From assembly GCA_944390795.1 (NCBI GenBank), contig CALXRI010000003.1:133100-197099 (forward strand): 64,000 nt of DNA, read 5' to 3'. A program made the position numbers and the translations under genes. The notes beneath the pieces are model-generated. The model saw nothing but the letters and a program-made list of their open reading frames with translations, had not been told where the DNA came from and did no database searches. Positions 44,620 through 54,144 of this stretch are shown here, in pieces. Origin of the DNA: an uncultured Victivallales bacterium (GTDB taxonomy: Bacteria > Verrucomicrobiota > Lentisphaeria > Victivallales > UBA1829). The first letter of the stretch is position 1. Each line of letters begins with the position of its first letter.

Positions 44620-44667
44620 TGCGGCTTTGTGAAAACTCCCTTTTCCCCGACGTCTGATTTTTTCCAG

Positions 44668-44694
44668 TCCGCTTTCCGGAACGGGGAAAGCGGA
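44668..44694 (+). terminator. Hairpin downstream of phoU
   Basis: TCCGCTTTCC-ggaacgg-GGAAAGCGGA forms a perfect 10-bp stem about 50 nt after the phoU stop. No T-run follows, so it may be a processing or rho-dependent site rather than an intrinsic terminator. The rest of 44620-44900 shows an inverted TTGCA-gtt-TGCAA (about 44822-44834) and TATAAT (44863-44868) as a possible promoter for the next gene. Confidence 0.35.
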
Positions 44695-44900
44695 TTCCCT
44701 GCCGCCCGGGGCTGCATCTGCCGCGAGTTGGATTGGCACCCGTTTCCCGTGGACATTGCCTCGGAAACCGGCATGGCGGAAAACTGACGATGTCCGCAGA
44801 TGCGCTTTTTTTCCTGTTTTATTGCAGTTTGCAACTGGCAATTTTCTTCCGGACTGATACTATATAATCCAAAACGGCAATCAGAGGAGAAAGGCACACC

Positions 44901-45935
44901 ATGGACGGAATTTTTTATATCGCGGCGCGTTCGCAGGAAAAAACCGGCGGCATTTACGGTTACGAACAGACGGAGGAAAACGTTTGCGGACAGGTGTTTT
45001 TCACCCCGCTGCGCGGCGTTTCCTATCTTGCGTACTCCCCGCAGAAACGTTATTTCTACTCGGTTTACAGGGACGGCACGACAAACAAGGTCGCCGCCTA
45101 TGACCGTTCCGACGATTCCATGCTGGTTTTCATGAACCATGCCGAAACTCACGGCGAGGCAAGCTGCCATATCACGACCGACCGCTCCTGCGCTTTTCTC
45201 TATTGCGCCAATTATACCAGCGGCAACCTCAACGAGTTCAAGCTTGAGAACGGTTCCTTCACCGGCGGGGGAAGAATGATTTCCTACTCGGGAAAACTCG
45301 GCCCGAATAAACGCCGTCAGGAACATACGCACGCCCATTGCGTCCGCTTTACGCCGGATCAGAATTATCTCTGTCTGGTCGATCTCGGACTGGACGAAGT
45401 GCTGCTCTTCCGCTTCACGCCGGAAAAGGGGATCGACGGCGCCCCCGCATTCCGCTACCGGGGCGCGCCCGGTTCCGGTCCGCGGCATATTCTCTTTGCG
45501 CCGGACGGCAGACATGCATGGCTGGCCAACGAGGTGGACAACACGGTTTCCGTCCTGGAATACGCGGATGGAAAGCTCACGCATCTCTCCACACTTTCCA
45601 CGCTTCCGGACGGACTGAAATTCGAAGGGGAGACCAAGGTCGCCGCCGTGCGTCTCTCTCCGAACGGAAAGCATCTGATCGTCAGCAACCGCGGATATGA
45701 CTCGATTGCCTGCTACCATGTCGCGCCGGACGCGTCGCTGACGCTGTATGACATTGTGGACAGTCACGGGAAAAGTCCGCGCGACGTCAATTTCCTGCCG
45801 TGCGGCTGCATGGTCGGAGCCTGCAACGAGTTTTCCGACAACGTCGCGCTCTTCCGGTATGATCCGGAAAGCGGAAAGCTCTCCTATCTTCCGGGCGCGG
45901 ACATTCAGGTGCCCGGCCCGCTGTGTCTCATCTGA
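44901..45935 (+). CDS. Lactonase-type seven-bladed propeller, probable 6-phosphogluconolactonase (YbhE-like)
   Basis: 344 aa cytoplasmic beta-propeller of the lactonase family (PF10282-like): GEASCHITTDRSCAFLYCAN, QEHTHAHCVRFTPDQNYLCL, APGSGPRHILFAPDGRHAWL, TKVAAVRLSPNGKHLIVSNR, GKSPRDVNFLPCG. The conserved His/Arg residues in HAHCV and GPRHI fit Pgl of the YbhE type. It probably hydrolyses 6-phosphogluconolactone in the oxidative pentose phosphate pathway, though other lactones are possible. Monocistronic, with AGAGGAGAAAGG before the ATG. Confidence 0.85.
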   Translation: MDGIFYIAARSQEKTGGIYGYEQTEENVCGQVFFTPLRGVSYLAYSPQKRYFYSVYRDGTTNKVAAYDRSDDSMLVFMNHAETHGEASCHITTDRSCAFLYCANYTSGNLNEFKLENGSFTGGGRMISYSGKLGPNKRRQEHTHAHCVRFTPDQNYLCLVDLGLDEVLLFRFTPEKGIDGAPAFRYRGAPGSGPRHILFAPDGRHAWLANEVDNTVSVLEYADGKLTHLSTLSTLPDGLKFEGETKVAAVRLSPNGKHLIVSNRGYDSIACYHVAPDASLTLYDIVDSHGKSPRDVNFLPCGCMVGACNEFSDNVALFRYDPESGKLSYLPGADIQVPGPLCLI

Positions 45936-45986
45936 ACAGCCGGAGAAGCGGGAAGGCCGATGCGTCTTTCCCGCGGACAAGGAGTG

Positions 45987-46032
45987 AAAAAAAAACGCGG
46001 AACATCATCCGCTTCGCAAATGATGTTCCGCG
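45987..46032 (-). terminator. Strong intrinsic terminator of the dus-pyrRBC operon
   Basis: On the minus strand, CGCGGAACATCAT pairs with ATGATGTTCCGCG (perfect 13-bp stem, 11-nt loop) and is followed by nine T residues. It lies 28 nt after the pyrC stop. On the plus strand the A-run precedes the stem, so it acts mainly on the minus strand. Confidence 0.9.
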
Positions 46033-46059
46033 CTGTTCTGCAATGCCGTGTCCGGCAGA

Positions 46060-47349
46060 TCAGTCCTTTTTCAAGGCGTCAAGCAGACTGAAGACGCATT
46101 TCCCGTCCACGACCGTCGCGACGGCGCATCCCTTGTAACGGTAGCCGTTGAACGGCGTGTTGCGCGACTTGGAGTGGAACTTCTCCGCGTCCACGACGCC
46201 TTCGCGTTCCGGATCCAGAATGGTGATGTCCGCGGGACGGCCGTTTTCCAGCGTGCCCAGCGGCATTCCCAGCACCTCCGCCGGTCCCTTCGTGAACTTC
46301 GAGATCAGGGAGGGGAGGTCGAGATACCCCTTGTGATAGAGCTCCGTGAAACAGACGGGCAGCGCAGTTTCCAGTCCGATGATGCCGAAGGGCGCATAGT
46401 CGAATTCGACCGTTTTCGCCGTATTCGTGTGCGGCGCGTGATCCGTGGCGATCACCGTGATCGTGCCGTCCCGCAGCCCCTCGATCACCGCGAGGCGGTC
46501 CGCCTCCGAGCGCAGCGGCGGGTTCATCTTGTAGTTCGTATCGAATTTCTTGATTTCCACGTCGGTGAGCGCAATGTGGTGGGGAGTCGCCTCAGCCGTG
46601 ATTTGAATTCCTTCCTTCTGCGCCGTCCGGATGATCGAAAGGGAACCTTTCGTCGAGACGTGCTGAATATGGACTTTCCAGTTTGCGGTTCTTGCGAGGA
46701 TCGCGTCGCGCGCGACGATCAGCTCCTCCGCGGCGGCGGCCATTCCCTTCATTCCGAGAAAGACCGACCAGTGTCCCTCGTGCATCACGCCGCCGCTGGC
46801 AAGAACGGTGTCTTCGCAGTGGTCGAGAATCGGCAGACGGAAGGTGCGGGAGTATTCGATCACATGGCGCATGAGCTCATGGTTCTGCACGCATTTCCCG
46901 TCGTCGGAAAGAGCGACGACGCCGGCGGCCTTCAAGCCGCCGATGCCGGCCATCTCCTGGCCTTCGAGTCCCTTGGTGATTGCCCCGCAGGGGAGCACCT
47001 TGACGACGCCTTCGGCCTGGGCGTAGGTCCGGATGTAGTGAATGGTTCCGGGATTGTCCGCGCAGGGATTCGTGTTCGGCATCGCGACGACGGCGGTGAA
47101 TCCGCCCGCGGCGGCGGCCAGCGTGCCGGTGTGAATGGTTTCAGCGTCGGTTTTTCCTGGCTGGCGCAGATGGACGTGCAGGTCGATGAAGCCAGGCGCG
47201 AGCACATAACCCGTCAGATCGACGACGGGAGCGTCCTTCACGGTTTCCGGATCGACGAAAACGCCGCCGGATACGGCGATGTCCATGACTTTGTCAATGT
47301 TCCGCGCGGGATCGACGACGCGCGCGCCTCTGTAAATTCTGCTGCTCAT
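46060..47349 (-). CDS. pyrC: Dihydroorotase (PyrC, class I type)
   Basis: 429 aa. Zinc-binding DLHVHLRQPG, substrate residues in AMPNTNPCADNP, further ligands in DHCEDT and HIQHVST, the Asp of the mechanism in ATDHAPH, and C-terminal GRPADITILD. It closes carbamoyl aspartate to dihydroorotate. ATG 47349 overlaps the pyrB TGA; a GTG at 47358 would extend it by three codons. Last gene of the pyrimidine operon. Confidence 0.95.
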   Translation of the reverse strand: MSSRIYRGARVVDPARNIDKVMDIAVSGGVFVDPETVKDAPVVDLTGYVLAPGFIDLHVHLRQPGKTDAETIHTGTLAAAAGGFTAVVAMPNTNPCADNPGTIHYIRTYAQAEGVVKVLPCGAITKGLEGQEMAGIGGLKAAGVVALSDDGKCVQNHELMRHVIEYSRTFRLPILDHCEDTVLASGGVMHEGHWSVFLGMKGMAAAAEELIVARDAILARTANWKVHIQHVSTKGSLSIIRTAQKEGIQITAEATPHHIALTDVEIKKFDTNYKMNPPLRSEADRLAVIEGLRDGTITVIATDHAPHTNTAKTVEFDYAPFGIIGLETALPVCFTELYHKGYLDLPSLISKFTKGPAEVLGMPLGTLENGRPADITILDPEREGVVDAEKFHSKSRNTPFNGYRYKGCAVATVVDGKCVFSLLDALKKD

Positions 47350-48275
47350 TTCAGACACCCCGCTACGAGGAACAATACCGCCATGCGGACGGCAAGTCCG
47401 TTGGTTACCTGTTCGAGAATGACCGACTGCGGTCCGTCCGCCAGCGCGGAGGCCAGCTCGACATCCCGGTTGATCGGCCCCGGATGCATGATGAGGGCGT
47501 CCGGTTTGATATATTTGAGACTCTCCTTGTTGAGTCCGAAAACTCTTGCGTATTCGCCGGTGCTCGGAAAGAATCCGCTCCGCTGGCGCTCATGCTGAAT
47601 GCGCAGAAGGTTCACGACGTCTGCGCCGACCAGCGCGTCCTCCAGATTGTCGCAGACCCGGACTCCGGCGGCTTCGAATTCGCGCGGCACCAGTGTCGAG
47701 GGGCCTGAGAAAGTGACGTTTGCGCCGAGCTTGAGCAAGCCCCACATGTCGCTTCTGGCAACCCGGCTGTGGAGGATGTCTCCGATGATGGAAACGTTCA
47801 GTCCTTTGATCGAGCCCTTCTTTTCGCGCATGGTGAAGAGGTCCAGCAGCGCCTGGGTCGGATGGCTGTGCGCGCCGTCGCCGGCGTTGACGATCCCGCA
47901 CCGGACGCGCGAGGCCAGGAAATTCGGCGCGCCCGCCGCGGAATGGCGGATCACGACCAGATCCGCCTGAAGCGCCTCGATGTTCCGCACGGTGTCCAGA
48001 AGCGTCTCGCCTTTGCGCAGACTGCTTGCCTCCGCATTGATGTTGATGATGTCCGCGCTGAGCCGCTGTTCCGCCAGTTCGAAGGAGATGCGCGTGCGCG
48101 TGCTCGGTTCGATGAAAAGGTTGACCACGGTTTTTCCGCGGAGGGCCGGAACCTTTTTTATTTTGCGCTGGGAGACTTTCTTGAATTCCTGCGCGGTGTC
48201 GAGAATCAGCGTAATCTCTTCCGCTGAAAGGTCATACAGACTCATCAGGTCCTTTTTTGTCCACGGATTGTTCAT
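47346..48275 (-). CDS. pyrB: Aspartate carbamoyltransferase catalytic subunit (PyrB)
   Basis: 309 aa with the carbamoyl-phosphate site STRTRISFE, RHSAAGAPNFLA, the HPTQALLDLFT motif and the aspartate-binding HPGPINRDVELASAL. It forms N-carbamoyl-L-aspartate. No pyrI regulatory chain is adjacent. The start overlaps the pyrR stop by 4 nt. Confidence 0.95.
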   Translation of the reverse strand: MNNPWTKKDLMSLYDLSAEEITLILDTAQEFKKVSQRKIKKVPALRGKTVVNLFIEPSTRTRISFELAEQRLSADIININAEASSLRKGETLLDTVRNIEALQADLVVIRHSAAGAPNFLASRVRCGIVNAGDGAHSHPTQALLDLFTMREKKGSIKGLNVSIIGDILHSRVARSDMWGLLKLGANVTFSGPSTLVPREFEAAGVRVCDNLEDALVGADVVNLLRIQHERQRSGFFPSTGEYARVFGLNKESLKYIKPDALIMHPGPINRDVELASALADGPQSVILEQVTNGLAVRMAVLFLVAGCLK

Positions 48276-48844
48276 GCCATATTCTCCTTCCTGTTCCGGA
48301 CCGTGTAAACATAATCCTCTTCTCCGGCATATTCGTGCCAGTTGATCTTGATCCGCAGTTCGGGGGAAACGTCCACGAACTTCCCTACATAGTCGGCGTT
48401 GATCGGAAATTCGCGCAGTCCGCGGTCGAGGAGCGCGGCAAGACGCACGATCGCGGGACGCCCGTAGTCGGTGATCGCATCCAGCGCGGCGCGGATGGAG
48501 CGTCCGCTCTGGAGCACGTCGTCGACGAGGATGATGGTTTTCCCGTTGATGTCGAAGGGAATCCGGGTTTCGAAGATGAACGGAAGGGTTTTGCGCATTC
48601 CGATGTCGTCGCGGTACATGGAAATGTCCAGCGTGCCGAGGCGCGGCTGGAATCCGGCTTTTGTTTCAATGCTTTTCACGAGGCGTTCCGCAAGCGGCAC
48701 TCCGCCGCGGTGGATGCCGATGAAGACGAAGTCGTCCGGATCGGCCATTTTGTTTCTGTCGCAGATTTCCTGTGCCATCCTGTCGATCAGCGCGGCGATT
48801 TCCTCCGCGTTCATCAGATGTTTTCGTTCTGGAGTGGGATCCAT
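48272..48844 (-). CDS. pyrR: PyrR: pyrimidine attenuation regulator / uracil phosphoribosyltransferase
   Basis: 190 aa with PRPP loop TIILVDDVLQSGRSIRAALD and a PyrR-typical DFVFIGIHRGGVPLAERLVK and DISMYRDDI. In Bacillus PyrR binds pyr mRNA leaders; many Gram-negative orthologues mainly have UPRTase activity. No PyrR-binding anti-antiterminator loop is recognised in the 134-nt gap upstream, though a weak promoter (TGGAAA / TATGTT, 16-nt spacing) may exist there. ATG 48844 has GGAAAG upstream; ATG 48814 is the alternative. Confidence 0.9.
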   Translation of the reverse strand: MDPTPERKHLMNAEEIAALIDRMAQEICDRNKMADPDDFVFIGIHRGGVPLAERLVKSIETKAGFQPRLGTLDISMYRDDIGMRKTLPFIFETRIPFDINGKTIILVDDVLQSGRSIRAALDAITDYGRPAIVRLAALLDRGLREFPINADYVGKFVDVSPELRIKINWHEYAGEEDYVYTVRNRKENMA

Positions 48845-48978
48845 GTCAAGTGTTCTTTCCGGAGTTTGAAGTTGATTCTTGCGCCGTCCGGAAAGGTAAC
48901 ATACCATCGGAAAAATTTTTTTCCAGTCCGGCTTTCCGGTTTTTGCGGAAAACCCTCTCCGCCTTCGCTCCGGCTGTC

Positions 48979-50001
48979 TCAGGAAACGGGGGAGGGCGCA
49001 AGCCTGCGCTCCGCGGACGGATTCTGTTCCAGCGTCTGCCAGTAGCGGGGGGAGGGGCCTTTGCGGACCGCCTTCATCAGCGTCCGGAAGGCATCAGCCG
49101 AATTCAGGAAGGATATGGAGGCGCGGAGTTCTCCCGGATAGCCGCGCCCGCGCAGGTATTCCAGCAGCGTCTTGCGGCTGATCCGGAGTGCGAGCTCCTC
49201 TCCGTAGAAATCGACGATCGAGCGAAAATGCGCCTCCATCTCCTCCGCCAGTTCCTCCACCGTGGGCGGGGAAGCGTCCGCGTCGGCGATCTCCCGGAAA
49301 ATCCAGGGATTCCCGAGGGCCCCGCGCGCGACCATGCCGTTTTCACAGCTCGTTTCCGCCAGAAGCGTCCGGTAGAGCGGCGCCGAAAGTGCGCCGCCGT
49401 TCGCCACGACGGGAATGGAGAGATTCTCCCGGACCGCCCGGATGACAGCATGAAACACCGGTCCCGAATAGAACATTTTCATCATACGCCCGTGCAGCGT
49501 GAGAGCCGCCGCGCCGGCATCTTCCAGGCGTTTGGCGAAACGGACAGTCGGCTCCGGGTCGTTTTCGTCCAGGATGCGCATCTTGACCGTGACCGGAATG
49601 CGCGCGTGTTCCGTCAGCACGGAAAACGCCCGGACCGCCTCCTCCGGCCGGAGCGCGGCAAACGCCGCGCCTTCCCCCTTTTTCGCGACTTTCGGTGCGG
49701 GGCAGCCGAGATTGAAGTCCAGAACGGAAAAATCAAGCGAATTGATGATCGCGAGAGCCTTTTTCAGCGTGTCATGGTCGGACCCGACAAGCTGTATGCC
49801 GAGGAAATCCTCGGAAGGATCGCGGCGGATCAGTGTCATCGTCTTGGCGTTTCCGAATACAAGGGAGCCTGCGTCGATCATTTCCGTGAAGGCATACCGG
49901 CAGCCATGGCGTCTTGCCGAGAGGCGCATCGGCAGATCGGTATGTCCGGCAAGCGGGGCGAGAACGGCCGCTCCGGCAGGATAAATTCTGTTCAGCTTCA
50001 T
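48979..50001 (-). CDS. tRNA-dihydrouridine synthase (Dus family)
   Basis: 340 aa FMN-dependent TIM-barrel enzyme that reduces uridine in tRNA D-loops. Family motifs: LAPLAGHTDLPMR, FTEMIDAGSLV, IQLVGSD, DFNLGCPAPKVAKKGEGAAF (catalytic Cys in GCP), VTVKMRI, LTLHGR, VVANGG and MVARGALGNPWIF. Closest by motif to DusB/DusA-like bacterial types; the subfamily is not assigned. ATG 50001 gives the family N-terminus; no clear ribosome binding site is seen. It lies upstream of pyrR on the same strand. Confidence 0.9.
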   Translation of the reverse strand: MKLNRIYPAGAAVLAPLAGHTDLPMRLSARRHGCRYAFTEMIDAGSLVFGNAKTMTLIRRDPSEDFLGIQLVGSDHDTLKKALAIINSLDFSVLDFNLGCPAPKVAKKGEGAAFAALRPEEAVRAFSVLTEHARIPVTVKMRILDENDPEPTVRFAKRLEDAGAAALTLHGRMMKMFYSGPVFHAVIRAVRENLSIPVVANGGALSAPLYRTLLAETSCENGMVARGALGNPWIFREIADADASPPTVEELAEEMEAHFRSIVDFYGEELALRISRKTLLEYLRGRGYPGELRASISFLNSADAFRTLMKAVRKGPSPRYWQTLEQNPSAERRLAPSPVS

Positions 50002-50072
50002 GAGAGTCGGGTGGGGAAAAGGCGGCGTCTCCCGTGGAAAAATCGGGAGAAACGCCGTTCCTCGTTTCGGGA

Positions 50073-50951
50073 TCAGCGGGAGAAAAACTTCGCCGCATCC
50101 TTTTCCGTTTTGATTTCGGGCGCTCCGTCCGCCGCGCACCATTCCTCGACATGAAGAATTTCCTCGCCGGGGCCGAGCTGATAGAGCGGGCTGAGCGTTT
50201 CCGCCTCCAGCATTTTTTCATTGGTGTAGATTTCAATGCTGCAGCCGTTGTCGGGATATTCCGCGTCGATGAAATGTTCGAAGGTTTTTGTAAACACGGT
50301 GCCTTTGTTGAGGTAGGAAAGCCATCCGTTTTCGCAGTTGAACCCGAGTTTGCACGGCGCTTTTTTCGGGTCCTGCCGAACCAGAAGGAAATCCTTTCCG
50401 AACGTGTAGCGCGGATCGTTCATTTCCGTATAGGGCCAGAAGGAGTAGAAGGTGTTCGGCAGAAGCGCGAAGGGCGCCCGGTTCTGGGGCGCGACCGCGA
50501 CGCCGCCGGGCGCCATGACGGTGATCGCCCACGCCGCGACTTCGATTTCCCACAGGTTGTCGTTCCGGAGAACATGCTCCACCTTGAAGCGGTTGCCGCC
50601 GAGGGGGGTGAGAATGAGCGTCTTGGTGATGCCGGTGGTTTTCTCCTTGCCCGCCGAGAACGCGACACTGCCGTCCTTGCATTCCCGGACCGCCGCCTTC
50701 GAATTGTCCGGCGCATACGTGCGCGGCATGATCTCCGGCGAGTGCCAGAGACGGTGTCCGCCGTAGTTGACCCATTCCTTTGCGCCGCTTGTCCCTGCGA
50801 GATTCCGGTCCACATGGAAGATGTTGTGTTTGTTCGTGCCGACGAATCCGCCGATCACGCGGGGGCCGACGTCGGTTGTGACGATCAGCCGGAAATCGCC
50901 GCTTTTCAGTTCAACGCAGTTTTTCCATCCCTGGAATGCAACTTTTTTCAT
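50073..50951 (-). CDS. Aldose-epimerase-fold (DUF4380-like) protein
   Basis: 292 aa with a galactose-mutarotase-like beta-sandwich pattern: CVELKSGDFRLIVTTDVGPR near the N-terminus, GGHRLWHSPE, FKVEHVLRN, LEVAAWAITVMAPGG-like strand and LSPLYQLGPGEEILHVEEW near the C-terminus. No signal peptide. Proteins of this type in Lentisphaerota and Planctomycetota are annotated as hypothetical or DUF4380; sugar binding or mutarotation is inferred from the fold. GGAGGAGAG precedes the ATG. Confidence 0.6.
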   Translation of the reverse strand: MKKVAFQGWKNCVELKSGDFRLIVTTDVGPRVIGGFVGTNKHNIFHVDRNLAGTSGAKEWVNYGGHRLWHSPEIMPRTYAPDNSKAAVRECKDGSVAFSAGKEKTTGITKTLILTPLGGNRFKVEHVLRNDNLWEIEVAAWAITVMAPGGVAVAPQNRAPFALLPNTFYSFWPYTEMNDPRYTFGKDFLLVRQDPKKAPCKLGFNCENGWLSYLNKGTVFTKTFEHFIDAEYPDNGCSIEIYTNEKMLEAETLSPLYQLGPGEEILHVEEWCAADGAPEIKTEKDAAKFFSR

Positions 50952-51155
50952 GATTCTCTCCTCCGTATTTTCATTGAGTCTGCGGTACCATACAGCAGGA
51001 AGACGCGCGATTCCAGCGGAAAACGTCATTCTTTGCGTTTTTCTTCTTTCCGCCGCACGTCCGGATGGAAGTTCCGGAAACTTTCCCGTTTTTTCTTGGA
51101 ATGCCGGAAGGACGGGCTATATTACCGTCGAAATCCAATTCCGGGAGAGTGCGTG

Positions 51156-52310
51156 ATGAATCTGGCGTTTGCCGTTTTGAAATATTTCCCCTACGGCGGT
51201 CTGGAGCGGGACATGCTCCGCATGGCCTCCGCAGCCGCGGAGCGCGGACACCATGTGACGGTTTACACCTCCGCATGGGAGGATGACGCGCCGCCGCCCG
51301 GCCGGATCGAAGTCCGGATTCTTCCGCTGCGCGCATTTTCCAATCACGGCCGCCTTTCCGAATTCGCCCGGCTATTCGCCGACGCCGTGAAACGGGAGGC
51401 TTTTTCCGCCACGGTCGCCTTCAACCGGATCCCCGGATGTGACTTCTATTTCGCGGCGGACAACTGCTATGCCGTGGAGATGCGGAAAAAACATTCTCTT
51501 CCGGTCCTCCGGCTTCTGCCTCGCTACCGGACTTTTCTCGGACTGGAAAAACGGATTTTCTCACAGGATTCCTCCACGCGGATCTTCTACATCACGCCGC
51601 ATCAGAAGGAGGATTTCATCCGCAGTTACGGCACGCAGGAGGAGCGTTTTCTCTTTCTGCCGCCCGGAATCAACGCTCAATGCGTCCGCCCGCCTGACGC
51701 GGCATCTCTCCGGGAGGCGAAGCGTGCGGAACTCGGCATCCTTCCCGGCGAGCTGATGCTCCTTCAGGTCGCCTCCAACTACCGCCTGAAGGGCGGCGAC
51801 CGTTCGATCGAGGCGCTTGCATCGCTGCCGGAAGAGCTGCGGACGCGCTGCAAACTCTTTTTCGCCGGCGTTCCGGACGGCGGACCGGGTTCCGCTCTTG
51901 CCAGCTCGAGAGGAGTCGCGAAGCACGTTTTCTTTCTCGGCGGGCGCGGGGATGTGCCCGGACTGCTGCTCGCCGCGGATCTTCTCGTGCATCCCGCGCG
52001 CAATGAAGCCACGGGAACCGTGCTTGCCGAGGCCGTGGCCGCGGGAACGCCGCTGATCGCTTCCGGCGCGTGCGGATTCCGGAACATCGTTGCCGATGCG
52101 GGCTGTCCTGTTCTCCCGGAACCCTGGAACCAGGCGGATTTCAACCGGACGCTGGCGCGGATGCTGGAACGGCGGGAGGAGTTCGCCCGTCATGCGGAGA
52201 ACTATGCCGCCACGGTTGACTTCTGCCGCCGCGCAGACGTCGCGGTCGATTTCCTGGAACAGTTCGGAAGCGCTTCCCCGCAAACCGCTTCTTCCCCATG
52301 CAGATCGTGA
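51156..52310 (+). CDS. Glycosyltransferase family 4 (WaaG-like)
   Basis: 384 aa GT-B enzyme. The N-terminal AVLKYFPYGGLERDMLRMAS matches WaaG/RfaG (LPS heptose glucosyltransferase I), as do AFNRIPGCDFYFAADNCY and FLPPGI; the C-terminal NDP-sugar site has ARNEATGTVLAEAVAAGTPL (EX7E-like). It probably adds a hexose to the lipopolysaccharide core on the cytoplasmic membrane face. ATG 51156 has GGGAGAG upstream; the longer open frame from 50034 is antisense to the mutarotase-fold gene. Stands alone. Confidence 0.88.
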   Translation: MNLAFAVLKYFPYGGLERDMLRMASAAAERGHHVTVYTSAWEDDAPPPGRIEVRILPLRAFSNHGRLSEFARLFADAVKREAFSATVAFNRIPGCDFYFAADNCYAVEMRKKHSLPVLRLLPRYRTFLGLEKRIFSQDSSTRIFYITPHQKEDFIRSYGTQEERFLFLPPGINAQCVRPPDAASLREAKRAELGILPGELMLLQVASNYRLKGGDRSIEALASLPEELRTRCKLFFAGVPDGGPGSALASSRGVAKHVFFLGGRGDVPGLLLAADLLVHPARNEATGTVLAEAVAAGTPLIASGACGFRNIVADAGCPVLPEPWNQADFNRTLARMLERREEFARHAENYAATVDFCRRADVAVDFLEQFGSASPQTASSPCRS

Positions 52311-52338
52311 GGAACGCCGTGGGGTTCTCCCCGTTCGG

Positions 52339-53709
52339 CTACTGGCCCATCAGGTCGAGAATCTTCAGATTCCTGTCGAGGTTCGGCGGATACCGGAGCG
52401 GCAGGTCGATCCGCCCGGATTTTATCATGACCGGCTTGTAATGCGTGAAGGTGTCGAAAGTCCTTTTCCCGTGATAGGAGCCGTATCCGCTTGCGCCGAC
52501 GCCGCCGAACGGAAGTTCCGGATTGATGATGTGCGTGACGGTTTCATTGACCGCGACACCGCCGGAGGAGGTACGTGCCAGAAGATGTTCCAGATTGCGG
52601 AGTCCGCTTGAAAAATAGTAGAGAGCCAGCGGTTTCGGTCGGTTCGTCACAAAGGAGACCGCCTCGTCCAGAGAGGAGATTTCCAGAATCGGCAGCAGGG
52701 GGCCGAAGATTTCCTCCTTCATGACGGGCGCGTTTTCCGACAGGGGGCGCAGAAGGGTCGGTTCCGCATATTTCGTTTCCGGATTGATCCGGCCGCCGGA
52801 GAGAATTTCCGAACCGGGGAGCAGGGAGGCGAGGCGTTCGCAGTGCGCGGGGCTGATGATGCGCGGATAATCCGGGGAGGTTTCCGGATTGTCTCCGTAA
52901 AAACGCCGGATCCAGTGTTTCAGGCGTCCGGTCAGTTCCATGACAATGGATTTATGGGCGAGAATGTAATCCGGCGCGACGCATGTCTGCCCGGCGTTGA
53001 GAAACTTGCCCCATACGATCCGCCTGGCCGTCAGATCGATTTTCGCATCCGCATCCACGATGCAGGGGCTTTTCCCGCCGAGTTCCAGCGTCAGCGGCGT
53101 GAAGCGTTCCGCCGCCGCGCGCGCGACCAGCTTTGCTCCGCCGGGGCCTCCCGTATAGAAAATGGAATCGAAGGGTTCTGCGAGCAGTTCCCCGGTCGTG
53201 TCATGCCCTCCGCAGCAAACGGAGACATATTCCGGGGGGAACACCGCTTCGACAATCCGCTTCGCGGCTTCCGCGGTGGCGGGAGCCTGTTCCGCCGGTT
53301 TGAGGATCACGCAGTTGCCTGCGGCGACCGCGCCGAGAAACGGGGCGAAAAGCAGCTGAAAGGGATAGTTCCAGGCGGAAAAGATCAGGACGTTTCCATA
53401 GGGTTCCGGACGGATGAACCCCTTTGCCGGAAAATTCAGCATGGAAACGGCGGCGCGCCGCGTCGCCGTGTAGCGTTTCAGGTTCCGGATGACGGAGGCC
53501 AGTTCGTCCAGAACGATTCCCGTTTCCGTGGTTCTGGATTCGAATTCGGATTTGCGCAGATCCTCGTGAAGCGCAGAACAGATCTCCTTTTCCCGTTTCC
53601 GGATTTCCGTTTGCAGCGCTTTGAGATACTGTTTCCGGATCGCGGGATCCAGCGTGTTTCCCGCCGCGAAAAAGCGCCTCTGCGCTTCCAAGATGTCTTT
53701 GACTGCCAT
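52339..53709 (-). CDS. Aldehyde dehydrogenase, class 3 type
   Basis: 456 aa NAD(P)-dependent ALDH of the class 3/AlkH-YwdH group. NVLIFSAWNYPFQLLFAPF, KPAEQAP, FYTGGPGGAKLV, catalytic Glu in TLELGGKSP and Cys in NAGQTCVAPDY, FGPLLPI, and the C-terminal NPELPFGGVGASGYGSYHGK. It lacks a C-terminal membrane anchor. The substrate is probably a medium- or long-chain or aromatic aldehyde. GGAGGG lies before ATG 53709. Confidence 0.92.
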   Translation of the reverse strand: MAVKDILEAQRRFFAAGNTLDPAIRKQYLKALQTEIRKREKEICSALHEDLRKSEFESRTTETGIVLDELASVIRNLKRYTATRRAAVSMLNFPAKGFIRPEPYGNVLIFSAWNYPFQLLFAPFLGAVAAGNCVILKPAEQAPATAEAAKRIVEAVFPPEYVSVCCGGHDTTGELLAEPFDSIFYTGGPGGAKLVARAAAERFTPLTLELGGKSPCIVDADAKIDLTARRIVWGKFLNAGQTCVAPDYILAHKSIVMELTGRLKHWIRRFYGDNPETSPDYPRIISPAHCERLASLLPGSEILSGGRINPETKYAEPTLLRPLSENAPVMKEEIFGPLLPILEISSLDEAVSFVTNRPKPLALYYFSSGLRNLEHLLARTSSGGVAVNETVTHIINPELPFGGVGASGYGSYHGKRTFDTFTHYKPVMIKSGRIDLPLRYPPNLDRNLKILDLMGQ

Positions 53710-54144
53710 GATTTCCCTCCTGTCCGGGCCCATTGCCGATGCTTCTTGATGAGAAATCCGATGCCGCTTCTTTCTGATTCCGCCGCGTGCCGGATTTCCG
53801 TGTCCGGCATACTATACCGTGTCTTCCGGCGTTTTCAATCGTCATCCGCCGGGAAGGGATGGGGCGGGGTTCCGCGGCGGGAAATGGTCACTTCATGAAG
53901 TGGCCCCTCTTTCTTCCGAAGCCGGTCCGTGCGCTGCTCTCCGGGGAGCGGGAGAAGACCGATGAATTTCATTCCGGTTTTCCTCCCCGGATTTTCCCCA
54001 TGACGGTCACGCCCGCTTTCAGCGGATGGTTCCGGGAAAAATTTCTCCCGCCGGTATTGTTTATCTTTGTTTTCAATTGCCGAAGCGGATTCCGTCCCCG
54101 GACATTTTCACGGAAATCCGCACCGCTCCGTTCAGGCTCTCTGA
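53710..54144. other. Gene-free stretch between the ALDH gene and the carB promoter region
   Basis: Part of a 563-nt gap. A plus-strand frame of ~130 codons (53787-54179) lacks a ribosome binding site, a recognisable domain and the codon pattern of its neighbours, so it is not called. The only features noted are GAAGTGG / CCACTTC-like short inverted repeats near 53886-53906. Confidence 0.5.
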
